From contig JAJRSO010000046.1 in the NCBI GenBank assembly GCA_024278755.1, positions 1 through 64,000 of the forward strand: a DNA stretch of 64,000 bases, read 5' to 3'. Origin of the DNA: Calditrichota bacterium (lineage in GTDB: Bacteria > Calditrichota > Calditrichia > Calditrichales > Calditrichaceae). The notes under the pieces were generated by a model. It was not told the DNA's origin and searched no databases. It worked only from the letters and a program-made list of their open reading frames with translations. The stretch's first letter is position 1, and each line of letters starts with the position of its first letter. Position numbers and translations under genes: made by a program. Positions 44,192-53,419 of the stretch are shown here, piece by piece.

Positions 44192-45538
44192 GTGAAAACC
44201 CGTTCACTGTTCTTACTGGTTATCTTTTTATTACTTCTCTTTTCCTGTGGAGAAAAAGATAAAAAACCCGCCGGCGTTACCCACCCGCAGTGGAGCGCGG
44301 GGAACACCATTTACGAACTTAATATCCGGCAGTTCAGCGCCGGCGGCACATTTAAGGCCATCGAACTGCGCACAATTGCTTTAAAAGATGTGGGCGCCGG
44401 AATCATTTCGCTGATGCCCGTCTTTCCCATCGGCGAAAAAGATCGCAGGGGCGCGCGCGGCAGCGTTTATTCGGTAAAAGATTTCCGCGCCGTAAATCCC
44501 GAATTCGGCACGATGGAAGAATTTAAATCCCTGGTAAATAAAATTCATCAGATGGGTATGCATGTGATTTTGCAATGGGTGGCCAATCAAACCTCTCGGG
44601 ATAATATACTGATCACCGAACATCCGGACTGGTTTACCCGGGATAGTTTGGGAAATATTTTGGCGCCGGACTCGGAACAGTCCGACTCGGCCGAATTAAA
44701 TTACAAAAATTCCGCTTTGCAGGACTATATGATTGCGGCCATGAAATTTTGGCTTCGTGAAACGGACATCGACGGGTTTCATTGCACGGCAACCCGGACA
44801 GCGCCGATTGAATTCTGGAACCGGGTACGCAAGGAACTGCATACGATAAAACCCGTTTTTATGTTGACAGAAGAAGAGAACCCCCTTCTGCATCGCGCTG
44901 CATTTGACGCTTCTTTTGCTGATAATTTTTACATCCTTCTAAACCAGATTGCACGAGGCAAGCGTCCGGCCGCCGCTATCGATTCTCTACTGCAAGCGGA
45001 AGCAACCGCCTATCCACAAGGCGCTTTACGCATTCGTTTCACATCAAATTCTGAAATGAATGCCTGGCAGGGCTCTGCCGTCGAACGGTTTGGAGACGGT
45101 ATAAAAACCTTTGCTGTCCTCAGCGCAGTCGTTCCCGGCGTGCCGATGCTGTACAGCGGACAGGAAGCCGGGCAAAATGAACGGCTTAACCCATTTGACA
45201 AACAACCTATAAAATGGAGGGCTAACTACTTTCGCCGTTTCTATTCCCTTCTGTTTAATTTATATCGACGGAACAAGGCCTTAAACTACGGGACATTCAA
45301 AAAAATCGAGACCGATCGGGATAACGCCGTATATGCCTGTATCCGGGAATATGGCGATGAGAAAATTTTGGCCGTTTTGAATCTCAGCGCGGCCCGACAA
45401 CAAGTGCATTTTTCTTCTCTTGCAATGGCGGGCAAATACCGGAGCTTGTTTACCGGACGGAAAAAAAGTCTTGGATTTAGTGAATCCTTTACTTTAAAAC
45501 CTTGGGAATATATGATTTTTGTACGTACTAATAAATAA
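44192..45538 (+). CDS. GH13 alpha-amylase-fold lipoprotein with lost catalytic residues
   Basis: The 448-residue lipoprotein (LLLLFSCGEKD, acylated Cys19) follows the GH13 fold from IYELNIRQFS to the C-terminal beta domain. The catalytic motifs are altered. Region I/II D-x-x-x-N-H is WVANQTS. The nucleophile region usually GFRxDA is GFHCTAT (Thr199 in place of Asp and His197 for Arg). The transition-state His-Asp pair in SNHDE is SNSEM. A Glu remains in TEEENP. It is unlikely to cleave starch and may bind glycans or act structurally at the outer membrane. A BtuF-like lipoprotein follows about 70 bases later. Start: GTG at 44192. Confidence 0.82.
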   Translation: MKTRSLFLLVIFLLLLFSCGEKDKKPAGVTHPQWSAGNTIYELNIRQFSAGGTFKAIELRTIALKDVGAGIISLMPVFPIGEKDRRGARGSVYSVKDFRAVNPEFGTMEEFKSLVNKIHQMGMHVILQWVANQTSRDNILITEHPDWFTRDSLGNILAPDSEQSDSAELNYKNSALQDYMIAAMKFWLRETDIDGFHCTATRTAPIEFWNRVRKELHTIKPVFMLTEEENPLLHRAAFDASFADNFYILLNQIARGKRPAAAIDSLLQAEATAYPQGALRIRFTSNSEMNAWQGSAVERFGDGIKTFAVLSAVVPGVPMLYSGQEAGQNERLNPFDKQPIKWRANYFRRFYSLLFNLYRRNKALNYGTFKKIETDRDNAVYACIREYGDEKILAVLNLSAARQQVHFSSLAMAGKYRSLFTGRKKSLGFSESFTLKPWEYMIFVRTNK

Positions 45539-45606
45539 CAGATGGGGCATTCAGACTTTCTACTGCCTACTTTTAAAATCCCGGTTTATCCGGAACGGGA
45601 GTTTTG

Positions 45607-46476
45607 TTGAAACACTTTTTGCCAGTTACTTTTTTTTTCCTAATCACGGTTTTATCCTGCAACACCGCTCAAAAAGCGGAAAACCAAACGACTGTTCGAA
45701 TCGTTTCGCTCTCCCCGAACATTACTGAAATTATTTATGCGCTGGGGCAAGAAGATAAACTAATCGCCGTTTCCGATTTTTGTAATTACCCACCGCAAGC
45801 CCGTAAAAAGGAACGAATCGGCGGCTTGCTAAACCCCAATCTCGAAAAGATGGCGGCTTTAAACGCCGACCTGTTTATCGGTACTCCCGCCCATCTGGAA
45901 ATTTCCAAAAAGCTCGAGCACCTCCATCTTCGTTCTGTTATTCTCCCCAACGACCGGTTGCAGGATATTTTTACGGCCATCGATTCCATCGGTATTTTGC
46001 TTAATTGCCGGCAGGCAGCCGACAGCCTGGTGCATTCCATAAAAGATTCGCTCTCGTTTTACAAAAAAAAATCAGTACGCACGGCCAGGCGGCGCTCTGC
46101 TCTTTTAGTTATCGGACGGGAGCCGGGAACCACCCGAAAAATAATGGTAGCCGGACCCAATACTTTTTTGAACGAAATATGGAAATTAAACGGCGGCAGA
46201 AATGCCTTTCCCGCACTCTCTGCCAAATATACCCAAATTAGTCTCGAGGCGCTTCTAAAAAACAACCCTGATTTAATAATTGAATTCAAGTTTAAAGAAA
46301 AATGGGACGATAAAAAGAACCGCATAAATCAATTGGAATGGAACACCCTGCGACAACTGACGGCCGTTCGCAACAGACAGATTTATGTACTAAACGGCGA
46401 TTATACGCTCATCCCCGGTCCGAGAATTTATCTCCTGGCCCGGGATTATTACAAAATTTTCCGCCAGATTAAGTAG
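45607..46476 (+). CDS. BtuF-like periplasmic corrinoid/metal-chelate binding lipoprotein
   Basis: The ~290-residue lipoprotein (KHFLPVTFFFLITVLSC) has the two-lobe helical-backbone fold of BtuF/FhuD proteins: IVSLSPNITEIIYALG, VSDFCNYPPQARK and RIGGLLNPNLEKMAAL are typical for corrinoid binders. TTG 45607 is chosen because GGGAG lies 5 bases before it; a second TTG lies three bases upstream. A BtuD/FecE-type ATPase occurs at 51390, but no BtuC-type permease is seen in the window. The ligand is likely cobalamin or a related corrinoid, by family and by neighbours. Confidence 0.82.
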   Translation: MKHFLPVTFFFLITVLSCNTAQKAENQTTVRIVSLSPNITEIIYALGQEDKLIAVSDFCNYPPQARKKERIGGLLNPNLEKMAALNADLFIGTPAHLEISKKLEHLHLRSVILPNDRLQDIFTAIDSIGILLNCRQAADSLVHSIKDSLSFYKKKSVRTARRRSALLVIGREPGTTRKIMVAGPNTFLNEIWKLNGGRNAFPALSAKYTQISLEALLKNNPDLIIEFKFKEKWDDKKNRINQLEWNTLRQLTAVRNRQIYVLNGDYTLIPGPRIYLLARDYYKIFRQIK

Positions 46477-46499
46477 TGTTTCATTTTCTTAATATAAAA

Positions 46500-46613
46500 T
46501 GAGTTCGCTATAAAAACCACGAATTTACACGAATCTATTCAATGTAATTTCAATAAAAACAATCCGTGTCTTTCTGTGGAAATCAATGGCTATGCCTTTT
46601 TAGACTGGACTCA
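46500..46613. mobile_element. MITE-like element B, copy 2
   Basis: It starts TGAGTTCGCTATAAAAACC and ends TTTTTAGACTGGACTCA, with the same inner sequence as copy 1 (20048-20169) except for an 8-base deletion in the CACGAATT repeats. TAAAA flanks both ends. No coding capacity. Confidence 0.75.
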
Positions 46614-46828
46614 TAAAATTAAACGAGAAATATACAGAAAATGGGATGCGCTCACCGCGTATAATTCGTAGATTCTCATCGTTTGAAAGAAATTCCTGAT
46701 GAACGAAATGCCGGTTATCCGGTGATATTAAATATCCCTTTCCAAAGGAAAATTTAGAAGGTTTCTCTTTAGAAATTTATTTTTATTGAATAAAATTCCG
46801 GATAAATTCAGACAAAAAAGGAGTCCAT
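46614..46828. other. Leader region of rubrerythrin
   Basis: A 215-base stretch between element B and rubrerythrin. It carries the GGAG ribosome site near 46818 but no recognised operator or RNA gene. Confidence 0.35.
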
Positions 46829-47407
46829 ATGTCAAAACCGCTAAAAGGCACACAGACGGAACAAAATTTATTAAAAGCATTTGCAGGCGAATCCCAAGCC
46901 CGTAACCGATACGAATTTTTTGCCAAAGCGGCAAAAAAAGAAGGGTATGTTCAAATTTCAAATATTTTTCAGGAAACGGCCAATCAGGAAAAAGAACACG
47001 CAAAACGTTTTTTCAAATTTCTGGAAGGCGGAGCTGTTGAAATTACCGCCCGCTTTCCGGCGGGAATTATCGGCACAACAAAAGAGAATCTGAAAGCCGC
47101 GGCAGAAGGCGAAAACGAAGAGTGGACAGAGCTATATCCTCAATTTTCCGAAACTGCCGAAAAAGAAGGGTTTGCCGAAATAGCGCTGGCTTTTAGAATG
47201 ATTGCAACCGTAGAAGCCGAGCACGAACGCCGCTATTTAAAATTACTTCAAAATATTTCGGAAGATACCGTTTTTATAAAAAACTGCAAAGTATGGTGGA
47301 AATGTCTGAACTGCGGATATGTATATGAATCGGTTGAAGCGCTTGAGGAATGTCCGGCATGCCTGCATCCCAAAGCATATATGCAACTTAAAGAAGAAAA
47401 TTATTAA
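46829..47407 (+). CDS. Rubrerythrin
   Basis: The 192-residue protein is a peroxide reductase of oxidative-stress defence in anaerobes. The N-terminal ferritin-like four-helix domain holds the di-iron site (AGESQARNRYEFF, ETANQEKEHAKRFF, ATVEAEHERRY). The C-terminal rubredoxin domain holds two CxxC pairs (KCLNCGYV, ECPACLHPKA). Electrons flow from the rubredoxin iron to the di-iron centre. AAAGGAG precedes the ATG. A single gene after element B, followed by the corrinoid adenosyltransferase gene. Confidence 0.95.
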   Translation: MSKPLKGTQTEQNLLKAFAGESQARNRYEFFAKAAKKEGYVQISNIFQETANQEKEHAKRFFKFLEGGAVEITARFPAGIIGTTKENLKAAAEGENEEWTELYPQFSETAEKEGFAEIALAFRMIATVEAEHERRYLKLLQNISEDTVFIKNCKVWWKCLNCGYVYESVEALEECPACLHPKAYMQLKEENY

Positions 47408-47454
47408 TTCTTTTTATTAGGAATATCTTTTAAAAGTATTGGATACTTTACGAT

Positions 47455-47985
47455 ATGAAACTGGAACAAGGCTATATCCAGATTTATACCGGTAACGGAA
47501 AAGGGAAAACCACGGCCGCCATCGGTCAGGCGGTGCGGGCAGCCGGTAGCGGTTTAAACGTCTATTTCGTTCAGTTTATGAAAAACTATCCGTATGGAGA
47601 AGTAGAACTCCTGCCAAACCTCTCTGCCCAAATTACATTAAAACGGTACGGAACCGATGATTTTGTGTTTAAAAAAGAAGCGCCATCGGAAGATTTATGC
47701 AGCCAAATGGAAATCGGTCTGAAAGAAGCCGAAAAAGCCATGCTCAGTTCTGTTTACGATCTTATTATACTGGATGAGGTTTTGGTTTCCATTTATTTTA
47801 AGCTTTTTTCCATCAAAAGAGTGCTTCAGTTTTTAAAAAAGAAGCCGAAAAATGTGGAGATAATTCTTACCGGACGCTATTGCCCGAAAGCGATTCTTGA
47901 CCAGGCAGATTTAGTAACAAAAATGGATGAGGTTAAACATTATTATCAAAAAGGAGTTAGGGCAAGAAGGGGGATTGAATCCTGA
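47455..47985 (+). CDS. Corrinoid adenosyltransferase (CobA/CobO type)
   Basis: The 176-residue P-loop enzyme attaches the adenosyl group to reduced cobalamin or cobinamide, making the AdoCbl cofactor used by the NrdJ reductase next door. The P-loop is YTGNGKGKTTAAIG, and NVYFVQFMKNYPYGE and DLIILDEV are typical of CobA/BtuR proteins. Length fits the family. The start is close to the ATG 47455, without a strong Shine-Dalgarno. The NrdJ gene lies 205 bases downstream. Confidence 0.92.
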   Translation: MKLEQGYIQIYTGNGKGKTTAAIGQAVRAAGSGLNVYFVQFMKNYPYGEVELLPNLSAQITLKRYGTDDFVFKKEAPSEDLCSQMEIGLKEAEKAMLSSVYDLIILDEVLVSIYFKLFSIKRVLQFLKKKPKNVEIILTGRYCPKAILDQADLVTKMDEVKHYYQKGVRARRGIES

Positions 47986-48190
47986 AAATTATACTTGAAT
48001 TCAGTAAAATTTTTCTTAAATTGGATTTCAATCACTACCGTTCATATACAACAAACAAATGCCTAACCTATTGATATTAATGATATTAGTCCTGCATATA
48101 TAATATGTTTCAGTTCTGAATATCCATAATAGTAGGCTATTTCATCCTAAGCAACTGAAGCGCGTTCATTTCTGTAAAGGGAAGTCGTAA

Positions 48191-50671
48191 ATGTTTTTAG
48201 ACATGTTTAAATACGAAGGTAAATTTACCAAACATACCGGCAAAAAGAATCTGAAAACCTATCAGAATCTTTATTTAATGCTGCGTAAAAAACAAAACAA
48301 CCACGAGCTTCCCGTACATCCCGAGAATAACTATCTCGGCGGAAATGATCTTGCAAAAAATATTTACGAAAAAAAATATTATATTAAAGACCTGGATAAT
48401 AAGCTGCTGGAAAAAACACCGGAAGATTTATTTACCCGTGTAGCCGCCTTTATTGGCGCCATCGAAACCGACCCCAAAAAGGGTGAAGAATGGGCAACCA
48501 AGTTTTACGATTATTTATACCAGGGCTATTTTGTACCGGGCGGCCGTGTGCTGGCCGGCGCTGGCGACCTGTTCCGCTTAAAGACGCTTTCCAATTGTTT
48601 TGTTACCCAAATTGAAAAAGACAATATCGAGTCCATTTACAATTCCGCATACGAATGCGCCCGTACCTATTCGTACGGTGGCGGTATCGGCGTTGATGTT
48701 TCCCCGCTGCGCCCAAAGGATTCTATTGTGCATAACGCCGCCGACAGCTCCACCGGCGCCGTTTCTTTTATGGATCTGTTTTCTCTGACCACCGGCTTAA
48801 TCGGCCAAAGCGGCCGGCGCGGCGCCCTAATGCTGACCATCGATGTAAAACATCCCGATATTCTCGAATTTATTCGCGTTAAAAAAATCCCCAACTGGGT
48901 AACCAAGCAAATTATCGAACAGCTCAAATGGTCGGATAAATTTAGCGCCGATGAATTGAAAGAGATTGAAAAGCAGGTAATGGAAAATACCCAAATTCGA
49001 TTTGCCAATATCAGCATAAAAGTTTCAGACGAATTTATGCAAGCCGTGGACGAACAGAATCGCCACGGGAAAAACAAAATACTGGTCTATAAAAAATTTA
49101 ATAAAACCATACTGGACGAAGCAAAGCAGGATCAGGGATACCACTATTCTTACGCCATTCCGGCAAAAGATCTCGACGAATATGAAAACTGGCAGGCATT
49201 TGAAAACATCAGTGTTTTAAATGATTTTTTATATAAAAATTTTGAACTGATTTTGACGGAAAATGACCTGCGCGACCCGGCACGGCGCGATGTTTACGGA
49301 GATGTTGTGCTACCGTTAGAATCGGAGCCCTATGATTTAGCCGTTCGTTTCAGCGGTGATTTTATGCTCTATTTTGGCTCCGAACCTACCGGAGAAATAC
49401 GCCGCTTAATTAAAGCGCGTGAGATTTGGGATGCTTTTATCGAAGGCAATTATAAAACGGCGGAGCCCGGCATTATTTTCTGGAGCCGGATGAGTAAATA
49501 CTCGCCATCCAATTATGTGGATCGACCCATCTCCTGCACAAACCCCTGTGCCGAAGTCCCACTGGAAAAAGGAGGCGCCTGCAATCTGGCATCTATCAAC
49601 CTGTCCCGCCTGGTACGAAACGGTTTTACCAAACGAGCTGAAATTGACTGGGAAACCATGAAATCCGTGACCAAAGCGGCCATTCGCTTTCTGGATAATG
49701 TGGTCAGTTGGAATGAACTTTTAAATCCTCTTGAAAAACAAAAAGAGGCTGCCAAAGAAACCCGACGCCTGGGGTTAGGCACCATGGGCGCCGCCGATAT
49801 GTTAAACCAATTGGGAATCGGCTACGATTCGCCGGAAGGCATTGAGCTGGTAGAAAAAGCCATGCGTATTATCGCCGATACCGCCTACCAGGCCTCGGCC
49901 GAGCTGGCCGAAGAAAAAGGCGCTTCTCCCATTTTTGACTATGAAAAATACGCACAGGGCCCGTTTTTTAAAGAATCGTTAAGTACGGAAACACAGGCCA
50001 TGATTAAAGAAAAAGGGTTGCGCAATATCGCCCTTCTGGCCATTGCTCCCACAGGTTCCATCAGCAATATTGTACTCAGTTTTATAAACGCCAATAAAAA
50101 CTATGTGGGCGTCTCTTCCGGTGTGGAACCCATCTTCGCTCTGTTTTATACGCGTCGCACCGAATCGCTGGGCAATAAATTTTACAAGGTTTTCCACTCT
50201 ACCGTGCAAGCGTATGTAGACCTACACGAACTGAATGAGCAGGTTGAAAATGCCCAAACCGAAGCCGAACTCACCGACTATCTGCCGCCGCATTTTTTCC
50301 GTTCCGCACACCACATCGATGCGGACAAACGCATTGAAATTCAGGGACGTTGTCAAAAATACGTCGATCACAGCATTTCCTCTACAGTCAACCTTCCGGA
50401 AACTATCGAGCCCGAAGTTATTTCCGGTATCTATTTAAATGCCTGGAAACGCGGCTTAAAAGGAATTACCGTCTATCGTGATGGCAGCCGCTACCCGATT
50501 CTTTCGGTAGAAGGTGAAGAAACCGAATTTCAGAAAATGAAGAATAAATTGTATAAAATTCTTTTGGAAAATGAAGCGGAAGAAGTTACATTGAAAGGCG
50601 ATGACATTATTGTAACGCCGGATGAAAAGCTAACCACCGTCTATCATTATTTAAAATCAAAAAATAATTAA
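48191..50671 (+). CDS. nrdJ: Adenosylcobalamin-dependent ribonucleotide reductase, large (catalytic) part
   Basis: The 826-residue class II reductase makes deoxynucleotides from ribonucleotides using AdoCbl. The active site is seen in NCFVTQIEKDNIESIY, SYGGGIGVDVSPLRP and NPCAEVPLEKGGACNL (thiyl Cys and neighbouring Glu/Asn), with the typical APTGSISNI loop. The C-terminus lacks the TSCPD/zinc-ribbon part of one-chain enzymes; this part is the next gene. AAGGGAAG lies before the ATG. Only 32 bases separate the two halves. The enzyme does not need oxygen, which fits an anaerobe. Confidence 0.95.
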   Translation: MFLDMFKYEGKFTKHTGKKNLKTYQNLYLMLRKKQNNHELPVHPENNYLGGNDLAKNIYEKKYYIKDLDNKLLEKTPEDLFTRVAAFIGAIETDPKKGEEWATKFYDYLYQGYFVPGGRVLAGAGDLFRLKTLSNCFVTQIEKDNIESIYNSAYECARTYSYGGGIGVDVSPLRPKDSIVHNAADSSTGAVSFMDLFSLTTGLIGQSGRRGALMLTIDVKHPDILEFIRVKKIPNWVTKQIIEQLKWSDKFSADELKEIEKQVMENTQIRFANISIKVSDEFMQAVDEQNRHGKNKILVYKKFNKTILDEAKQDQGYHYSYAIPAKDLDEYENWQAFENISVLNDFLYKNFELILTENDLRDPARRDVYGDVVLPLESEPYDLAVRFSGDFMLYFGSEPTGEIRRLIKAREIWDAFIEGNYKTAEPGIIFWSRMSKYSPSNYVDRPISCTNPCAEVPLEKGGACNLASINLSRLVRNGFTKRAEIDWETMKSVTKAAIRFLDNVVSWNELLNPLEKQKEAAKETRRLGLGTMGAADMLNQLGIGYDSPEGIELVEKAMRIIADTAYQASAELAEEKGASPIFDYEKYAQGPFFKESLSTETQAMIKEKGLRNIALLAIAPTGSISNIVLSFINANKNYVGVSSGVEPIFALFYTRRTESLGNKFYKVFHSTVQAYVDLHELNEQVENAQTEAELTDYLPPHFFRSAHHIDADKRIEIQGRCQKYVDHSISSTVNLPETIEPEVISGIYLNAWKRGLKGITVYRDGSRYPILSVEGEETEFQKMKNKLYKILLENEAEEVTLKGDDIIVTPDEKLTTVYHYLKSKNN

Positions 50672-50703
50672 GTATTCAAAGCCTTACAGGGAGTAAGCAG
50701 AGC

Positions 50704-51315
50704 ATGTTCAGAATTAAAAATGCTGATTTTGAGATCGAGGAAGTAAAAGTTGAAGAACCATTGGATCATATTACCGATCACATCGCTGTCCGTCCGGAAA
50801 CCGTAAGCGCCAAAGTGTATAAATTACGCTCTGGTTTTGTTAAACAGGGTGTTTATGTCACACTTGGTTACATTCAGCAGAATGGTCGAAATCGTCCGAT
50901 TGAAATTTTTATCAACAGTAAAGATTTAACTAAAAATGCAGAATACGCGGTGCTTACCCGATTGATTTCCGCTATTTTTCGCAAGTCGGCCAATCCTACT
51001 TTTATACTCGAAGAGTTGAGTAGCATTCACGATCCTAACGGCGGATATCACAAGAATGGAAAATATATTCATTCCTTTTATTCTGAAATTGCCGATGTGA
51101 TGGAACGCTTCTTTAAGGAAATCGGTGTTTTTGGAGATGAAGAAACAGCGGTTGAACTGGCCCCGCAAGTGACAGAAGCCCTGGCCGCCGCCAAGCCTCA
51201 GCTTAACACCCAGTTTAAAATTTGTCCCGATTGCAACGAGCGCACCCTAAAGAGTGAAAACGGCTGCGACACCTGCATCAATCCCAGTTGCGGATACAGT
51301 AAATGCGATAAATAA
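50704..51315 (+). CDS. NrdJ C-terminal subunit (TSCPD-type, zinc ribbon)
   Basis: The 203-residue protein matches the C-terminal part of class II reductases: VYKLRSGFVKQGVYVTLGYI and IEIFINSKDLTKNAEYAVLTRLISAIFRK (TSCPD domain). The end is a zinc ribbon with CPDCNERTLKSENGCDTC and NPSCGYSKC. The C-terminal cysteines normally reload the active-site disulfide. Together with the preceding gene it forms a split NrdJ like NrdJa/NrdJb in pseudomonads. A strong terminator follows. Confidence 0.88.
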   Translation: MFRIKNADFEIEEVKVEEPLDHITDHIAVRPETVSAKVYKLRSGFVKQGVYVTLGYIQQNGRNRPIEIFINSKDLTKNAEYAVLTRLISAIFRKSANPTFILEELSSIHDPNGGYHKNGKYIHSFYSEIADVMERFFKEIGVFGDEETAVELAPQVTEALAAAKPQLNTQFKICPDCNERTLKSENGCDTCINPSCGYSKCDK

Positions 51316-51330
51316 TCCCGTTTTATAAAA

Positions 51331-51364
51331 AAACACCCTGTCCGGATTTCGGGCGGGGTGTTTT
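51331..51364 (+). terminator. Terminator after the two-gene NrdJ operon
   Basis: AAACACCC, CTGTCCG-type arm, GATTT loop, CGGGCGG and GGGTGTTT form a strong hairpin followed by TTTTCG. It sits 16 bases after the stop of the C-terminal subunit gene. Confidence 0.8.
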
Positions 51365-51389
51365 CGTTTAAGCCCGGCGCTCAAAAAAC

Positions 51390-52187
51390 ATGCAAAAACC
51401 AGCCCCTCTTTCCGTTTCAGACGTCTCTTTCGCTTATTTCGATGTTCCCGTTCTGAACAATATTAATTTTGAAATACAACACGGTGAATTTACCGGCATT
51501 ATCGGGCCCAACGGCGCAGGTAAAAGCACACTCATTCGTATTGCCGCCGCACTACTCGAAAACTATCGGGGTAATATTCTAATTTCCGGCCAAGACATTA
51601 CAACCCTAAGCCGCCGGGAGATGGCCATAAAAACTGCATATGTACCGCAAAATATCGAACCGCATTTTCCTTTCACCGTCAAAGAAATTATTCGTATGGG
51701 ACGCTATCCGTATCAAAACGGACTATTTGCGGAAGACTCCAATGCCCGGACCGCCGTCCAAACAGCCATTGAAAACATGGATTTAACCGCTCTGCAGCAC
51801 CGATCGTTTAGTACGCTGAGTGGCGGCGAAAAACAACGCGCCGTTATTGCTTCTGCTTTGGCCCAGGGATCCGACTTACTCCTTCTCGATGAACCAACCA
51901 CGGCGCTGGATTTGCGTCACCAGCAACTTATTTTATCAAAATTAAAACAATTAACTACCGCCGGCGCAAAAACGGTTCTGCTGGTAACCCATGATATAAA
52001 CCTTGCCGCCCAGTTCTGCGACCGGCTAATCTTAATGAATCATGGGAAAATCCTGGCCGACGGCACACCAAAAGAAGTGCTTAGCTTCAAATTAATTCAG
52101 CAGGTTTACGGCGTAAAAGTTTATATAGATGTCAATCCCTTTACCGATTCCATCTATATTCTGCCTTACAAACATGAATCATTTTAG
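51390..52187 (+). CDS. BtuD/FecE-type ABC transporter ATPase
   Basis: The 265-residue ATPase shows Walker A GPNGAGKST, Q-loop YVPQNIEPHFPF, signature LSGGEKQRAVIASALAQ, Walker B LLLLDEPTTALD and the switch region VTHDINLAAQF. Sequence type matches ATPases of iron-siderophore and cobalamin importers (FecCD family partners). The BtuF-like protein at 45607 is a plausible partner, although the permease gene is missing in the window. It starts just after the NrdJ terminator. Confidence 0.88.
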   Translation: MQKPAPLSVSDVSFAYFDVPVLNNINFEIQHGEFTGIIGPNGAGKSTLIRIAAALLENYRGNILISGQDITTLSRREMAIKTAYVPQNIEPHFPFTVKEIIRMGRYPYQNGLFAEDSNARTAVQTAIENMDLTALQHRSFSTLSGGEKQRAVIASALAQGSDLLLLDEPTTALDLRHQQLILSKLKQLTTAGAKTVLLVTHDINLAAQFCDRLILMNHGKILADGTPKEVLSFKLIQQVYGVKVYIDVNPFTDSIYILPYKHESF

Positions 52188-52313
52188 CGCCTTGCCCGGT
52201 TTTTTTAAATTACTTATATTCTGCAAATGTACACGGAAAAGAAAGCAGCCGATTCTGCAAACAGCGTATCTTTTTAATCAACTTTTCATCTTATAGAAAC
52301 AGAGACCTATTTA

Positions 52314-52904
52314 GTGAACGAAAAAGAAATAATTACACTGGCAAAACAAGGAGATAAAGAAGCGCTCTCCAAACTGGTTAATAAATACAGCGAACGTATT
52401 TATAACTTGGCGCTTCGGATATTGCGCAACCGGGAAGAAGCAGAAGATGTTTTACAGGAGACATTTATTACGGTTCTGGAAAAATTGCATAGTTTTGACG
52501 GCCGTTCCAGTTTTTTTACCTGGCTTTACCGTATCGCCACCAATGCCAGCCTGATGCGCCTGCGAAAAAAAAAGCTGGTGTATCAACAAATATCGGATGA
52601 CCCCGATTTTCAGGAAAGCGTGGAAAGCCGGGTTTTTGTGGACTGGTCGCAGGATCCCTCCGTAAGTCTTTTTGATAAGGAAATGAAATTAAAATTAGAT
52701 GCGGCCATAAATAAATTATCCGATATTTACCGTAGCGTCTTCATTCTGCGCGATATCGAAGGTCTGTCCATAAAAGAGACCAGCGCTATTCTAAATATCA
52801 CTGAGGAAAATGTAAAAATTCGATTACGACGGGCACGCCAGTATTTAAGGGATATTCTTTCCGACTATTTTGAGGAAAGGGTGGTTTCGAAATATGTTAA
52901 ATGA
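52314..52904 (+). CDS. ECF-type RNA polymerase sigma factor
   Basis: The 196-residue sigma factor has region 2 (LSKLVNKYSERIYNLALRIL, EEAEDVLQETFITVLEKL, TWLYRIATNASLMRLRKKK) and region 4 (LPDIYRS-type KLSDIYRSVFILRDIEGLS, VKIRLRRARQYLRD). It should direct transcription of an envelope or redox stress regulon. GTG 52314 is used. The zf-HC2 anti-sigma-like gene overlaps its end by 11 bases, the usual arrangement for ECF operons. Confidence 0.9.
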   Translation: MNEKEIITLAKQGDKEALSKLVNKYSERIYNLALRILRNREEAEDVLQETFITVLEKLHSFDGRSSFFTWLYRIATNASLMRLRKKKLVYQQISDDPDFQESVESRVFVDWSQDPSVSLFDKEMKLKLDAAINKLSDIYRSVFILRDIEGLSIKETSAILNITEENVKIRLRRARQYLRDILSDYFEERVVSKYVK

Positions 52905-53148
52905 TCATAAAAAACGTATCAAAGAAATTTGCGATTTGATGGGCGAAGATTTTAATGCCCCATCCTGCCGGGAGGTGCTGGAACATATCAATCAATGCCC
53001 CACCTGCAAAGTTTATTACGACACATTGAAAAAAACCGTCCTTCTCTGCCAGGAAAACGATTGCCCCGAAGAGCTCCCGGACGAAGTAAACCGGCGTTTA
53101 ATGAACTTACTGAACTTACGCGATTTTTTAAACGCTCCCGAAAAATAG
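52894..53148 (+). CDS. Anti-sigma factor-like zinc-finger protein
   Basis: The 84-residue protein has the ZAS zinc motif SCREVLEHINQCPTC (His-x3-Cys-x2-Cys). There is no membrane segment, so it would be a cytosolic, possibly redox-sensing, anti-sigma factor. ATG 52894 overlaps the sigma gene by 11 bases. A second, coding-like frame follows and overlaps (see rejected items). Pairing with the sigma factor is by position and motif. Confidence 0.72.
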   Translation: MLNDHKKRIKEICDLMGEDFNAPSCREVLEHINQCPTCKVYYDTLKKTVLLCQENDCPEELPDEVNRRLMNLLNLRDFLNAPEK

Positions 53149-53419
53149 ACGGCGCCCTCTTTTGGCGGCCCGACAAAGCAGAGTCTTCCATTTCTGTGCA
53201 AGCGGCCCGAATCCGTGACCGCCTTAAAGCCGAACTTAATTTATCGGTTTCACAAAAAAACAAATATCAATAATTCACTCTCATTCTCCCTGTCATAAGT
53301 TTCACAGTAACATTCCCTTCCTTTTATGTATCATTTTTACCCTCGCCGCATCAAACTTTAAACCTGAATGTAAAATGTATTTGATAAAAATAAAAAACCG
53401 TTTTATTAAAGGAATACGT

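Noticed and set aside
47986-48190. Possible cobalamin riboswitch before nrdJ
   Set aside because: The 205-base leader is AT-rich and lacks the conserved B12-box core; no long stem arrangement is visible. NrdR-type boxes were also sought and not found.
52995-53273. Plus-strand frame overlapping the anti-sigma gene and running past it
   Set aside because: Its codon use beyond 53150 looks coding, but there is no start site outside the anti-sigma gene and no recognisable family. It may be a relic of a longer anti-sigma tail; evidence is too weak to call.
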